Shown: positions 34,895-41,881 of the stretch, in pieces | Layout of the letters: every line of letters begins with the position of its first letter | Position numbering within the stretch: the stretch's first letter is position 1 | NCBI GenBank assembly: GCA_016719885.1 | Contig: JADJYF010000022.1 | Coordinates: forward strand, 3,588-67,587 | Direction: 5' to 3' | DNA: 64,000 bases | DNA from: Pseudomonadota bacterium | Lineage (GTDB): Bacteria; Pseudomonadota; Gammaproteobacteria; Ga0077536 | Position numbers and translations under genes: made by a program | Notes under the pieces: generated by a model | What the model saw: the letters and a program-made list of their open reading frames with translations, nothing else | Database searches by the model: none | Told to the model about the DNA's origin: nothing

Positions 34895-36130
34895 TCAGTG
34901 TCCGACCGAGGCCGCGCCTTTCTCGCCGACCTGCGCATAGTCGTAGAAGCGCTCCAGCGAGAAGGGCGCGCACAGGTGATGGGGTTTGCCGGTGGCGATG
35001 GTCTCGGCCATGCAGGTGCCGGACACCGGCGTGGCCTTGAAGCCCCAGGTGCCCCAGCCGGCGTCGATGTAATAGTTCTCGAGCGGCGTCAGGCCCATCA
35101 CCGGGCTGAAGTCCGGCGTCATGTCGGCCATGCCCGCCCATTGGCGCAGCACGCGCAAGGAACCGATGAAGGGAAACAGTTCCAGCATGTGCATCATGAG
35201 GTCTTCCTTGAATTCGAGCGTCGAACGCGTCGAATACAGGGGATAGGGATCGGTGGAGCCGCCCATTACCAGTTCGCCGCGCGCCGACTGCGAGACGTAG
35301 ATGTGCAGAGAGCCGGACACGATGATCGGATCGAGAAACGGCTTGACCGCTTCCGACACGCAGGCCTGCAGCGGAATGGTGCGTATGGGCAGGCGGAACC
35401 CGGCCATGCGCGCGAGCTCCGAACTCATGCCGGCCACCGCCTGCATGGCCTTGCCGCAGGCGATGCTGCCGCGATTGGTGTCGATGCCGACCACGCGGTT
35501 GTGCTCGACGCGAATGCCGGTCACTTCAGTGTGGGTGTGGATCTCCACTCCGAGCTCGGCGGCGCGCTGCGCATAGCCCCAGGCCACCGCGTCGTGGCGC
35601 GCGATGGAACCCGGCGGATGGTAGAGCGCGCCGAGAATGGGATAGCGCACGTCGTCGGCGAGATTCAGTTCCGGGCACAGGCGCGCGATGTCATCGGGAT
35701 AGACCAGGCTCGAATCGACGCCCAGGTGCTGATTGACCTCGGCGCGCCAGCGCGCGGTGCGCATGGCGGCGTCGGTGTGGGCCAGCGTCAGGTGGCCGCG
35801 CTCGCCGTACATGATGTTGAAATCGAGTTCGTGGCTGAGATTGCCGAACAGGCGCACCGATTCATCGTAGAAGCGCACGCCCTCGGGCGTCAGGTAATTG
35901 GAGCGCACGATGGTGGTGTTGCGCGCGGTATTGCCCGACGCGAGGTAGCCCTTCTCCAGCACCGCGACCTTGGTGATGCCAAACGTGCGCGCCAGGTAGT
36001 AGGCGCAGGCGAGCCCGTGGCCGCCGCCGCCGATGATGACGACGTCGTAGGACGGTTTCAGCGCGGGCGTCGCCGGCAATTGCCGCGCTGGCCGCCCGCC
36101 GGAGAGACCGCGTTTAATCAGGTCAAGCAT
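34895..36130 (-). CDS. mgdA: N-methylglutamate dehydrogenase, beta-type FAD subunit (SoxB-like)
   Basis: 411 residues. FAD-binding GGGGHGLACAYYLARTFGI near residue 34 and LEKGYLASGNTARNTTIVRS, where the His that carries covalent FMN in SoxB would be sought. The DAGWGTWGFKATPVSGTCMA end is typical of DAO-family beta subunits. It is the amine-oxidising subunit. The start is 100 bases after gmaS, with a type A repeat in the gap. Confidence 0.85.
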   Translation of the reverse strand: MLDLIKRGLSGGRPARQLPATPALKPSYDVVIIGGGGHGLACAYYLARTFGITKVAVLEKGYLASGNTARNTTIVRSNYLTPEGVRFYDESVRLFGNLSHELDFNIMYGERGHLTLAHTDAAMRTARWRAEVNQHLGVDSSLVYPDDIARLCPELNLADDVRYPILGALYHPPGSIARHDAVAWGYAQRAAELGVEIHTHTEVTGIRVEHNRVVGIDTNRGSIACGKAMQAVAGMSSELARMAGFRLPIRTIPLQACVSEAVKPFLDPIIVSGSLHIYVSQSARGELVMGGSTDPYPLYSTRSTLEFKEDLMMHMLELFPFIGSLRVLRQWAGMADMTPDFSPVMGLTPLENYYIDAGWGTWGFKATPVSGTCMAETIATGKPHHLCAPFSLERFYDYAQVGEKGAASVGH

Positions 36131-36159
36131 GCAATGTGGTGGTGTGGCGCCATCGCCCC

Positions 36160-36182
36160 TGTAGGTGCGAATTCATTCGCAC
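36160..36182. repeat. Single type A palindromic repeat inside the methylamine operon
   Basis: TGTAGGTGCGAATTCATTCGCAC lies between gmaS and mgdA. As an intra-operon hairpin it could adjust the expression or mRNA stability of the two halves. Confidence 0.8.
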
Positions 36183-36229
36183 GTTCAATCCAGACCAGTA
36201 CCGGCATACGAATTTAAACGACCGGCAGA

Positions 36230-37537
36230 TCAACAATCCAGCGTGTTCTTGCGCTCCCATTCGCTCAAGTGCGCCGTGTACTCGCGCCACTCGCCCATCT
36301 TGAGCTTGATGTAGGACGCCACGAACTCCTCACCCAGCACCGCGGCAATCTCCTTGTTCTTCTCGAACAGGCGCAAGGCATCGAGCAGCGTGGCAGGCAG
36401 GCGCTTGGCCGACTTGATGGTGTGGCCCTCGGTGTACATGTTGATGTGCAGCGGCGCGCCCGGGTCGCGCTTGTGCGCGATGCCGTCGAGGCCGGCGGCG
36501 AGGATGCCGGCCTGCGCGAGGTAGGGATTGGTGGCGCCGTCCAGCAGGCGCAGTTCGAAACGCCCGGCGTCCGGCACACGAATCATGTGGGTGCGGTTGT
36601 TGCCGGCATAGGTCACCGCGTTCGGCGACCAGGTCGCGCCGGAGCTCGTGACCGGCGCATTGATGCGCTTGTAGCTGTTGACCGTCGGGTTGAACAGCGC
36701 GCACAGGGAAGTGGCGTGCTGCATGATGCCGCCGAGGAAGTGATAGGCGAGCTGCGACAGGCCGAGCGCGTCGCGCGCGTCGAGGAACAGGTTCTTCTTG
36801 CCGGCGGTGTCCCACACCGAGACATGGGAATGGCAGCCGTTGCCGGTCAGGTGCGGGAACGGCTTGGGCATGAAGGTCGCGCGGTAGCCATGGTTCTCGG
36901 CGATGGTCTTGACCATGTACTTGAAGAACACGTGACGATCGGCGGTGACCAGCGCGTCGTCGTAATCCCAGTTCATTTCGAACTGGCCGTTGGCGTCTTC
37001 ATGGTCGTTCTGGTACGGGCCCCAGCCGAGTTCCAGCATGGCGTCGCAGATCTCGCGGATCACCGGGTAGCGTCGCATCAAGGCCTGCTGGTCATAGCAG
37101 GGCTTGCCCTGGTCGTCGGCCGGATCGGACAGGCTGCGGCCGTCCGGCGAGGTCAGGAAATATTCGCACTCGACGCCGCTCTTCATGCGGTAGCCGAGCT
37201 TGGCGGCCTTGGCGACCTGGCGTTTCAACACCACGCGCGGCGAGGCTTCGACTTCCGCGCCGTTCATCCACAGGTCGGCCGCCAGCCAGCCGATCTCCTT
37301 GTTCCATGGCAATTGAATGAGGCTGTCGGGATCGGGGCGGCCGAACATGTCGGGGTGGGCAGGCGTCATGTCCAGCCACACCGCGAAGCCGGCAAAGCCG
37401 GCGCCGTCGCGCTGCATCTGCTTGATGGCGCTGGCCGGCACCAGCTTGGCGCGCAGCGTGCCGAACAGGTCGACGAAGCTGATGAGGAAATACTTGATGC
37501 CGCGCGCCTTCGCGACTGCTGCCAGATCGGTTGCCAT
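36230..37537 (-). CDS. gmaS: Gamma-glutamylmethylamide synthetase (glutamine-synthetase family)
   Basis: 435 residues, the short GS-like type. Motifs: GVECEYFLTSPDGRS, DHEDANGQFEMNWDYDD, LTGNGCHSHVSVWD (ATP/ammonia region), VNSYKRINAPVTSSGATWSP and FELRLLDGATNPYLA. It ligates methylamine to glutamate with ATP. The call over plain glutamine synthetase rests on its place between mgsABC and mgdABCD. AAGGAGG precedes the ATG at 37537. Confidence 0.85.
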   Translation of the reverse strand: MATDLAAVAKARGIKYFLISFVDLFGTLRAKLVPASAIKQMQRDGAGFAGFAVWLDMTPAHPDMFGRPDPDSLIQLPWNKEIGWLAADLWMNGAEVEASPRVVLKRQVAKAAKLGYRMKSGVECEYFLTSPDGRSLSDPADDQGKPCYDQQALMRRYPVIREICDAMLELGWGPYQNDHEDANGQFEMNWDYDDALVTADRHVFFKYMVKTIAENHGYRATFMPKPFPHLTGNGCHSHVSVWDTAGKKNLFLDARDALGLSQLAYHFLGGIMQHATSLCALFNPTVNSYKRINAPVTSSGATWSPNAVTYAGNNRTHMIRVPDAGRFELRLLDGATNPYLAQAGILAAGLDGIAHKRDPGAPLHINMYTEGHTIKSAKRLPATLLDALRLFEKNKEIAAVLGEEFVASYIKLKMGEWREYTAHLSEWERKNTLDC

Positions 37538-37615
37538 GCTATGCCTCCTTAGAGGGCTGAATCATCAGCCTGCCCAATGCCGTGCTGCCTCGACGCGCGC
37601 GCGCGCCGCCGCGCT

Positions 37616-38977
37616 TCAGAACTTGCCGTGCCCGGGTATCCAGTCAGTGCCCGCCAGCGGCACCTTGGCCATGGCCGCCGCTTCTATGGTCAGCGCCACC
37701 AGGTCTTCGGGCTCGAGGTTGTGCACATGGCTCTTGCCGTTGGCGCGCGCCAGGGTCTGGGTCTCGAGCGTCAGCACGCGCAGGTAATTGGCCAGGCGTC
37801 GTCCGCCGAGCTCGGGGTCGAAGCGCGCCGCGAGCTCGTCGTTCTGGGTCGAGATGCCGGTCGGGTCGCGGCCTTCGTGCCAGTCGTCGTAATAGCCGGC
37901 CGAACTGCCGAGCGCGTTGTACTCGTCTTCGAGATCGGGGCTGTTGTCGCCGAGAGCTATCAATGCCGCTACGCCTATCGACACCGCGTCGGCGCCCATC
38001 GCCAGCGCCTTGGCGACGTCGGCGCCGCTGCGTATACCGCCCGACACGATGAGCTGCACCTTGCGATGCATGTCGAGCTCCTTGAGCGCTTCCACCGCCT
38101 GGCGCAGGGCCGGCAGCGTCGGTATGCCGACGTGTTCGATGAACACATCTTGCGTCGCGGCGGTCCCGCCCTGCATGCCGTCCAGCACGATGACGTCGGC
38201 GCCGGCCTTCACCGCCAGCGCGGTGTCGTAATAGGTGCGCGCGGCGCCAATCTTGATGTAGATGGGTTTCTCCCACTCGGTGATTTCACGCAGCTCCTGG
38301 ATCTTGATCTTCAGATCGTCCGGGCCCGTCCAGTCGGGATGCCGACAGGCGCTGCGCTGATCGATGCCGGCCGGCAGGTTGCGCATGCCGGCCACGCGCT
38401 CGGAGATCTTCTGGCCGAGCAGCATGCCGCCGCCGCCGGGCTTGGCGCCCTGGCCCACCACCACTTCGATGGCATCGGCGCGACGCAGGTCGTCGGGATT
38501 CATGCCGTAACGCGAGGGCAGCAATTGGTACACCAGCAGGCGCGAGTGCTCGCGTTCTTCCGGCGTCATGCCGCCGTCACCGGTGGTGGTGCTGGTGCCG
38601 GCGATGGTCGCGCCGCGGCCCAGCGCTTCCTTGGCCGGCGCCGACAGCGCACCGAAGCTCATGCCGGCGATGGTGATCGGGATCTTGAGCTCGATGGGCT
38701 TCTTCGCGTAACGCGTGCCGAGCGTGACGCTGGTGTCGCAACGTTCGCGATAACCTTCCAGCGGGTAGCGCGACATGCTGGCGCCGAGGAACAACAGGTC
38801 GTCGAAGGTCGGCATCACGCGCTTGGCGCCGAAGCCACGGATGTCGTAGATGCCGGTGCGCGCGGCGCGCTGGATCTCGGCGATCACCTGGCGCGGGAAG
38901 GTCGCCGATTCGCGCAGCCGCGAATGCAGTTCCGCGGTGTTGACGGAGTCGCGTTTGCGACGGCGCTTAGTAGGCAT
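37616..38977 (-). CDS. mgsC: N-methylglutamate synthase, FMN-binding subunit (GltB central domain-like)
   Basis: 453 residues. FMN-binding TIM barrel: ITIAGMSFGALSAPAKEALG, VGQGAKPGGGGMLLGQKISE, KAGADVIVLDGMQGGTAATQ, and VSGGIRSGADVAKALAMGAD. The 3Fe-4S cysteines of glutamate synthase are absent: the matching stretch reads YYDDWHEGRDPTGISTQ. It reduces or condenses the imine that yields N-methylglutamate. Starts 11 bases inside the end of mgsB. Confidence 0.85.
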   Translation of the reverse strand: MPTKRRRKRDSVNTAELHSRLRESATFPRQVIAEIQRAARTGIYDIRGFGAKRVMPTFDDLLFLGASMSRYPLEGYRERCDTSVTLGTRYAKKPIELKIPITIAGMSFGALSAPAKEALGRGATIAGTSTTTGDGGMTPEEREHSRLLVYQLLPSRYGMNPDDLRRADAIEVVVGQGAKPGGGGMLLGQKISERVAGMRNLPAGIDQRSACRHPDWTGPDDLKIKIQELREITEWEKPIYIKIGAARTYYDTALAVKAGADVIVLDGMQGGTAATQDVFIEHVGIPTLPALRQAVEALKELDMHRKVQLIVSGGIRSGADVAKALAMGADAVSIGVAALIALGDNSPDLEDEYNALGSSAGYYDDWHEGRDPTGISTQNDELAARFDPELGGRRLANYLRVLTLETQTLARANGKSHVHNLEPEDLVALTIEAAAMAKVPLAGTDWIPGHGKF

Positions 38978-39656
38978 CGGCGTTGTCCACGTTGAAGTTG
39001 TAGAGTTTGCGCGCCGAGCCGAAGCGGCGGAATTCGGCGGCGTCGGCGCCGCTCACGCCGGCCTCGCGCAAGAGGCTGTCGAGTTCGTACTTGTGCTTGT
39101 CCTTCATGACTTTCTCGACGCAGTCGGCGCCGAGGCCGGCGACGTTGCCGCGCACGTAGAGGCGCGCCTCGTAGAGCGAATCGCCGAGCGCGTCGCCGGC
39201 ATCGCCGCACACCACCAGGCGCCCGCTCTGGGCCATGAAGGCGCTCATGTGACCGACGTCGCCGCGCACCACGATGTCGACACCCTTCATGGAAATGCCG
39301 CAGCGTGAGCTGGCGCTGCGCTCGATGATCAGGAGGCCGCCGTGGGCGGTGGCGCCGGCATACTGGGAAGCGTTGCCGGTGATGCGCACCACGCCCGACA
39401 TCATGTTCTCGGCGACGCCCGGGCCGGCGTTGCCATGCACCGTCACGCGCGCGAACTTGTTCATGCCGGCGCAGTAGTAGCCGACGTGGCCCTCGATATC
39501 GACGGTCAAGGGCGCATCGAGGCCGACCGCCAGGTTGTGCAGGCCGTTGGCATTCTTGACCTGCCATGCGGCCTCGCTGTCGGTGCCATTGAAGGCATGC
39601 AGCGCGTGGTTGAGATCGCGCGTGCTGCCGTGCGCGAGGTCGAAGTGATGGACCAT
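38967..39656 (-). CDS. mgsB: N-methylglutamate synthase, GXGXG beta-helix subunit
   Basis: 229 residues. Right-handed beta-helix with Gly-rich turns matching the C-terminal GltB domain: VDIEGHVGYYCAGMNKFARV, VHGNAGPGVAENMMSGVVRI, GGLLIIERSASSRCGISMKG, VVRGDVGHMSAFMAQSGRLV. Structural partner linking MgsA and MgsC. Separated from mgsA by one base. Confidence 0.85.
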   Translation of the reverse strand: MVHHFDLAHGSTRDLNHALHAFNGTDSEAAWQVKNANGLHNLAVGLDAPLTVDIEGHVGYYCAGMNKFARVTVHGNAGPGVAENMMSGVVRITGNASQYAGATAHGGLLIIERSASSRCGISMKGVDIVVRGDVGHMSAFMAQSGRLVVCGDAGDALGDSLYEARLYVRGNVAGLGADCVEKVMKDKHKYELDSLLREAGVSGADAAEFRRFGSARKLYNFNVDNADAY

Positions 39657-39657
39657 G

Positions 39658-40554
39658 TCAGTGGCTCCAACTGTAGATGCGACCGGGCGCGGGTTCCCAG
39701 CAATCCGCCTGGTCGGCGCCCGGCAGCACCGCCAGCGCGCGGTATTCGGACGCCATCGCCACCCATTGCTCGGTCTCGGCGATCACCGCCGGCTTGCAGG
39801 CGATGGGGTCGCGCAGCACCGCGAAGCCGTCGCGCGTGCCGATGGCGAAGGTGTAGAAGCCGTCGAGTTCGACGATGGCGCGATCGAGCGCCGCTTCCAG
39901 GCTGTCGCCTTCCATGAGGCGCCAGGTCAGAAAGCCGGCCGCCACCTCGCTGTCGTTGTCGGTGGTGAAATGGATGCCGCGCTTGGCGAGCTGGGTGCGC
40001 AACCGATTGTGGTTGGACAGCGAGCCATTGTGCACCAGGCACAGATCCTCACCGGTCGAGAACGGATGGGAGTGTTCGGTGGTGACGGCGCTCTCGGTCG
40101 CCATGCGCGTATGGGCGAGGGCGTGGGTGCCGACGAACTGCGAGACGCCAAAGTTGTGCGCGACCTCGGCCGGCAGGCCCTTCTGCTTGTAGATCTCGAT
40201 GGTGCTGCCGGAGCTGTTGACGCGTACCGCCGGGTAGTTGGCGCGGATCCAACTGGCCAGATCGCCGCTCGCGGCATGCGCGGTCAAGATGGCGTGGTTG
40301 CCCATCAGCCACAGGCCGGTGACGCCGGGGAAGGCGTTGCGCAGTGCGTGTTCGAAATCCTGCCAGGCGAACCACGGCGCGGTCGACAGCAGGGTCAGCT
40401 TGACCTGGCCGTCGCCTACCGGGTTGCGATAGACCGCGACGCCGGCGCTGTCGGGGCCGCGGTCGGTCATTTCCAGCAGCATCGGCGCCAGGTAATGGCC
40501 GAGCTGCGATTCGAATTCAGGGGTCTTGGCGAACAGCCCGACGATGCCACACAT
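39658..40554 (-). CDS. mgsA: N-methylglutamate synthase, class-II glutamine-amidotransferase-like subunit
   Basis: 298 residues beginning MCGIVGLFAK, so the N-terminal Cys nucleophile of Ntn amidotransferases is present at position 2. Further GATase-II motifs are HTRMATESAVTTEHSHPFS and LVHNGSLSNHNRL. It should release methylamine from gamma-glutamylmethylamide for MgsBC. First enzyme gene of the operon; 139 bases separate it from the regulator upstream. Confidence 0.85.
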   Translation of the reverse strand: MCGIVGLFAKTPEFESQLGHYLAPMLLEMTDRGPDSAGVAVYRNPVGDGQVKLTLLSTAPWFAWQDFEHALRNAFPGVTGLWLMGNHAILTAHAASGDLASWIRANYPAVRVNSSGSTIEIYKQKGLPAEVAHNFGVSQFVGTHALAHTRMATESAVTTEHSHPFSTGEDLCLVHNGSLSNHNRLRTQLAKRGIHFTTDNDSEVAAGFLTWRLMEGDSLEAALDRAIVELDGFYTFAIGTRDGFAVLRDPIACKPAVIAETEQWVAMASEYRALAVLPGADQADCWEPAPGRIYSWSH

Positions 40555-40667
40555 GGTTCCTGTCCCGACCGGCCCAGCCAGTCCGTTTGAGTGAATACGC
40601 TACGCGACGCGCGGTCCGCGCCCGTGTCAGGGCCTCGGCCTGAAATTGCATGTCGGGAACAAAATTA

Positions 40668-40678
40668 TCCTAATAGGA
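40668..40678. promoter_or_regulatory. Palindrome TCCTAATAGGA upstream of mgsA
   Basis: Perfect inverted repeat (TCCTA, central A, TAGGA) in a conspicuously AT-rich patch (40656-40685) of an otherwise GC-rich gap, 114 bases before the mgsA start. The XRE-cupin regulator gene ends just beyond, so this is a candidate operator/promoter for the methylamine genes. Confidence 0.4.
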
Positions 40679-40693
40679 AAATATCGGCAAGCC

Positions 40694-41317
40694 CTATTCC
40701 TGTTCCCGCGCGCGGCTCAGCACCGCGATCATCCGGACCGGCAGGGCAATCAGTTCCTCGGGGCCGTGGGCCGCTTCGGAGTCGAAGAACAGCGAATCGC
40801 CGGGCTTCAAGTGGTAAGTCTTGCGTCCGTGCCGATACAGCACTTCGCCGGCCAGGAGGTAGATGAATTCGACGCCGACATGCTGGAACAGCGGGAACAC
40901 TTCCGAGGCGTCGGTCAGCGTCACCAGGTAGGGCTCGACCGTCAGGTGACCGCGGATGCTGTGGCCGAGCAGGCGGTATTCATGACCGGCGCGCGTGCCG
41001 GCACGTTCGATGACCAGGCCCTCGCCGGCGCGCACGTAGGCGCAGTCGCGTTGCTCCTCGTATTTGCGGAAGAACGCGGTGACCGGCACGTTGAGCGCGG
41101 ATGCGATGGCGGTGAGGGTGCTCAAGGACGGCGAACTCACGCCGCGCTCGATCTTGGACAACATGCCGACCGACAGCCCGGCCAGGCCCGCGACTTCGGC
41201 CATGGTGACGTCGAGCTGCTTGCGGAACTCGCGGATCTGGGCGCCGATGGCCTCGGCGAGACGCCGCTCGTCGGCCTTCATGGGCGACAGCCCGGGTGTT
41301 TGTTCGGTGTCGGTCAT
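40694..41317 (-). CDS. XRE-family transcription regulator with C-terminal cupin
   Basis: 207 residues. The helix-turn-helix is near residues 25-75 (MAEVAGLAGLSVGMLSKIER then SPSLSTLTAIASALNVPV). The cupin ligand domain includes VEFIYLLAGEVLYRHGRKTY and LKPGDSLFFDSEAAHGPE. I chose ATG 41317, eight bases after GGGAAG; ATG 41323 is too close to it. The gene runs in the same direction as mgsABC just downstream, so it probably senses methylamine, glutamate or an intermediate and controls that operon. Confidence 0.8.
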   Translation of the reverse strand: MTDTEQTPGLSPMKADERRLAEAIGAQIREFRKQLDVTMAEVAGLAGLSVGMLSKIERGVSSPSLSTLTAIASALNVPVTAFFRKYEEQRDCAYVRAGEGLVIERAGTRAGHEYRLLGHSIRGHLTVEPYLVTLTDASEVFPLFQHVGVEFIYLLAGEVLYRHGRKTYHLKPGDSLFFDSEAAHGPEELIALPVRMIAVLSRAREQE

Positions 41318-41392
41318 GCGCATGTCTTCCCGCAAAGGGCAGTGGAATTTATAGACGAGCGCGCCAACCCTGGCAACGACGGCGATTTCTTC

Positions 41393-41477
41393 TGCAGGTG
41401 CGAATTCATTCGCACACTGGAGCCGCACCGAGGCGGCCTGGCCAGGCGCTGCAATGTGCGAATGAATTCGCACCTAC
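41393..41477. repeat. Inverted pair of type A repeats
   Basis: Copies at 41393-41416 and 41454-41477 in the divergent gap between the XRE-cupin and ArsR genes. This pair is not at a gene end, so a purely terminator role for the family is unlikely. Confidence 0.85.
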
Positions 41478-41499
41478 GGGAATACAGCTTGATCTATTT

Positions 41500-41525
41500 T
41501 GACTAAATAACTAGAAATGTAGTCA
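41500..41525. promoter_or_regulatory. Inverted repeat TGACTA...TAGTCA at the ArsR start codon
   Basis: Six-base arms 14 bases apart in an AT-rich leader; the right arm ends on the A of the ATG. This geometry fits an autoregulatory ArsR operator that blocks transcription or translation start. Confidence 0.4.
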
Positions 41526-41836
41526 TGAAGAAAAACTACATGCGTGCCCTGCCCAAGGCCTGGCTGCGCACCGCCGATGTTTTCATGGCGCTCGGCGACA
41601 GCCATCGGCAACGCATCCTGCTGACTTTCGACCGGCACGAGCGCCTCACCATCACGCAGATCGCTGCCGTTGCGCCCTTGTCGCGTACCGCCGTCACCCA
41701 TCACGTGCGCATGCTGGAGCAGGCCGGCATCCTGGTCGCGGAGAAATGCGGGCGCGAAGTGTTTTTCCAGATCGACGCGGACTATCTCAGGCACACGCTG
41801 CAAAGCGTGATCGACTACATCGACGAAAACGTGTGA
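41525..41836 (+). CDS. ArsR-family winged-helix repressor
   Basis: 103 residues. The winged helix spans residues 17-85: FMALGDSHRQRILLTF, then LTITQIAAVAPLSRTAVTHH as the recognition region and VRMLEQAGILVAEKCGREVF as the wing. A single Cys (KCGRE) gives no clear metal site, so the inducer is unknown. The gene lies 45 bases before a large membrane protein gene on the same strand. Confidence 0.8.
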   Translation: MKKNYMRALPKAWLRTADVFMALGDSHRQRILLTFDRHERLTITQIAAVAPLSRTAVTHHVRMLEQAGILVAEKCGREVFFQIDADYLRHTLQSVIDYIDENV

Positions 41837-41881
41837 GCGCGGCGGCCGCCGCGCCGCGCGACAGCAAAGGAGCACAGGGCA

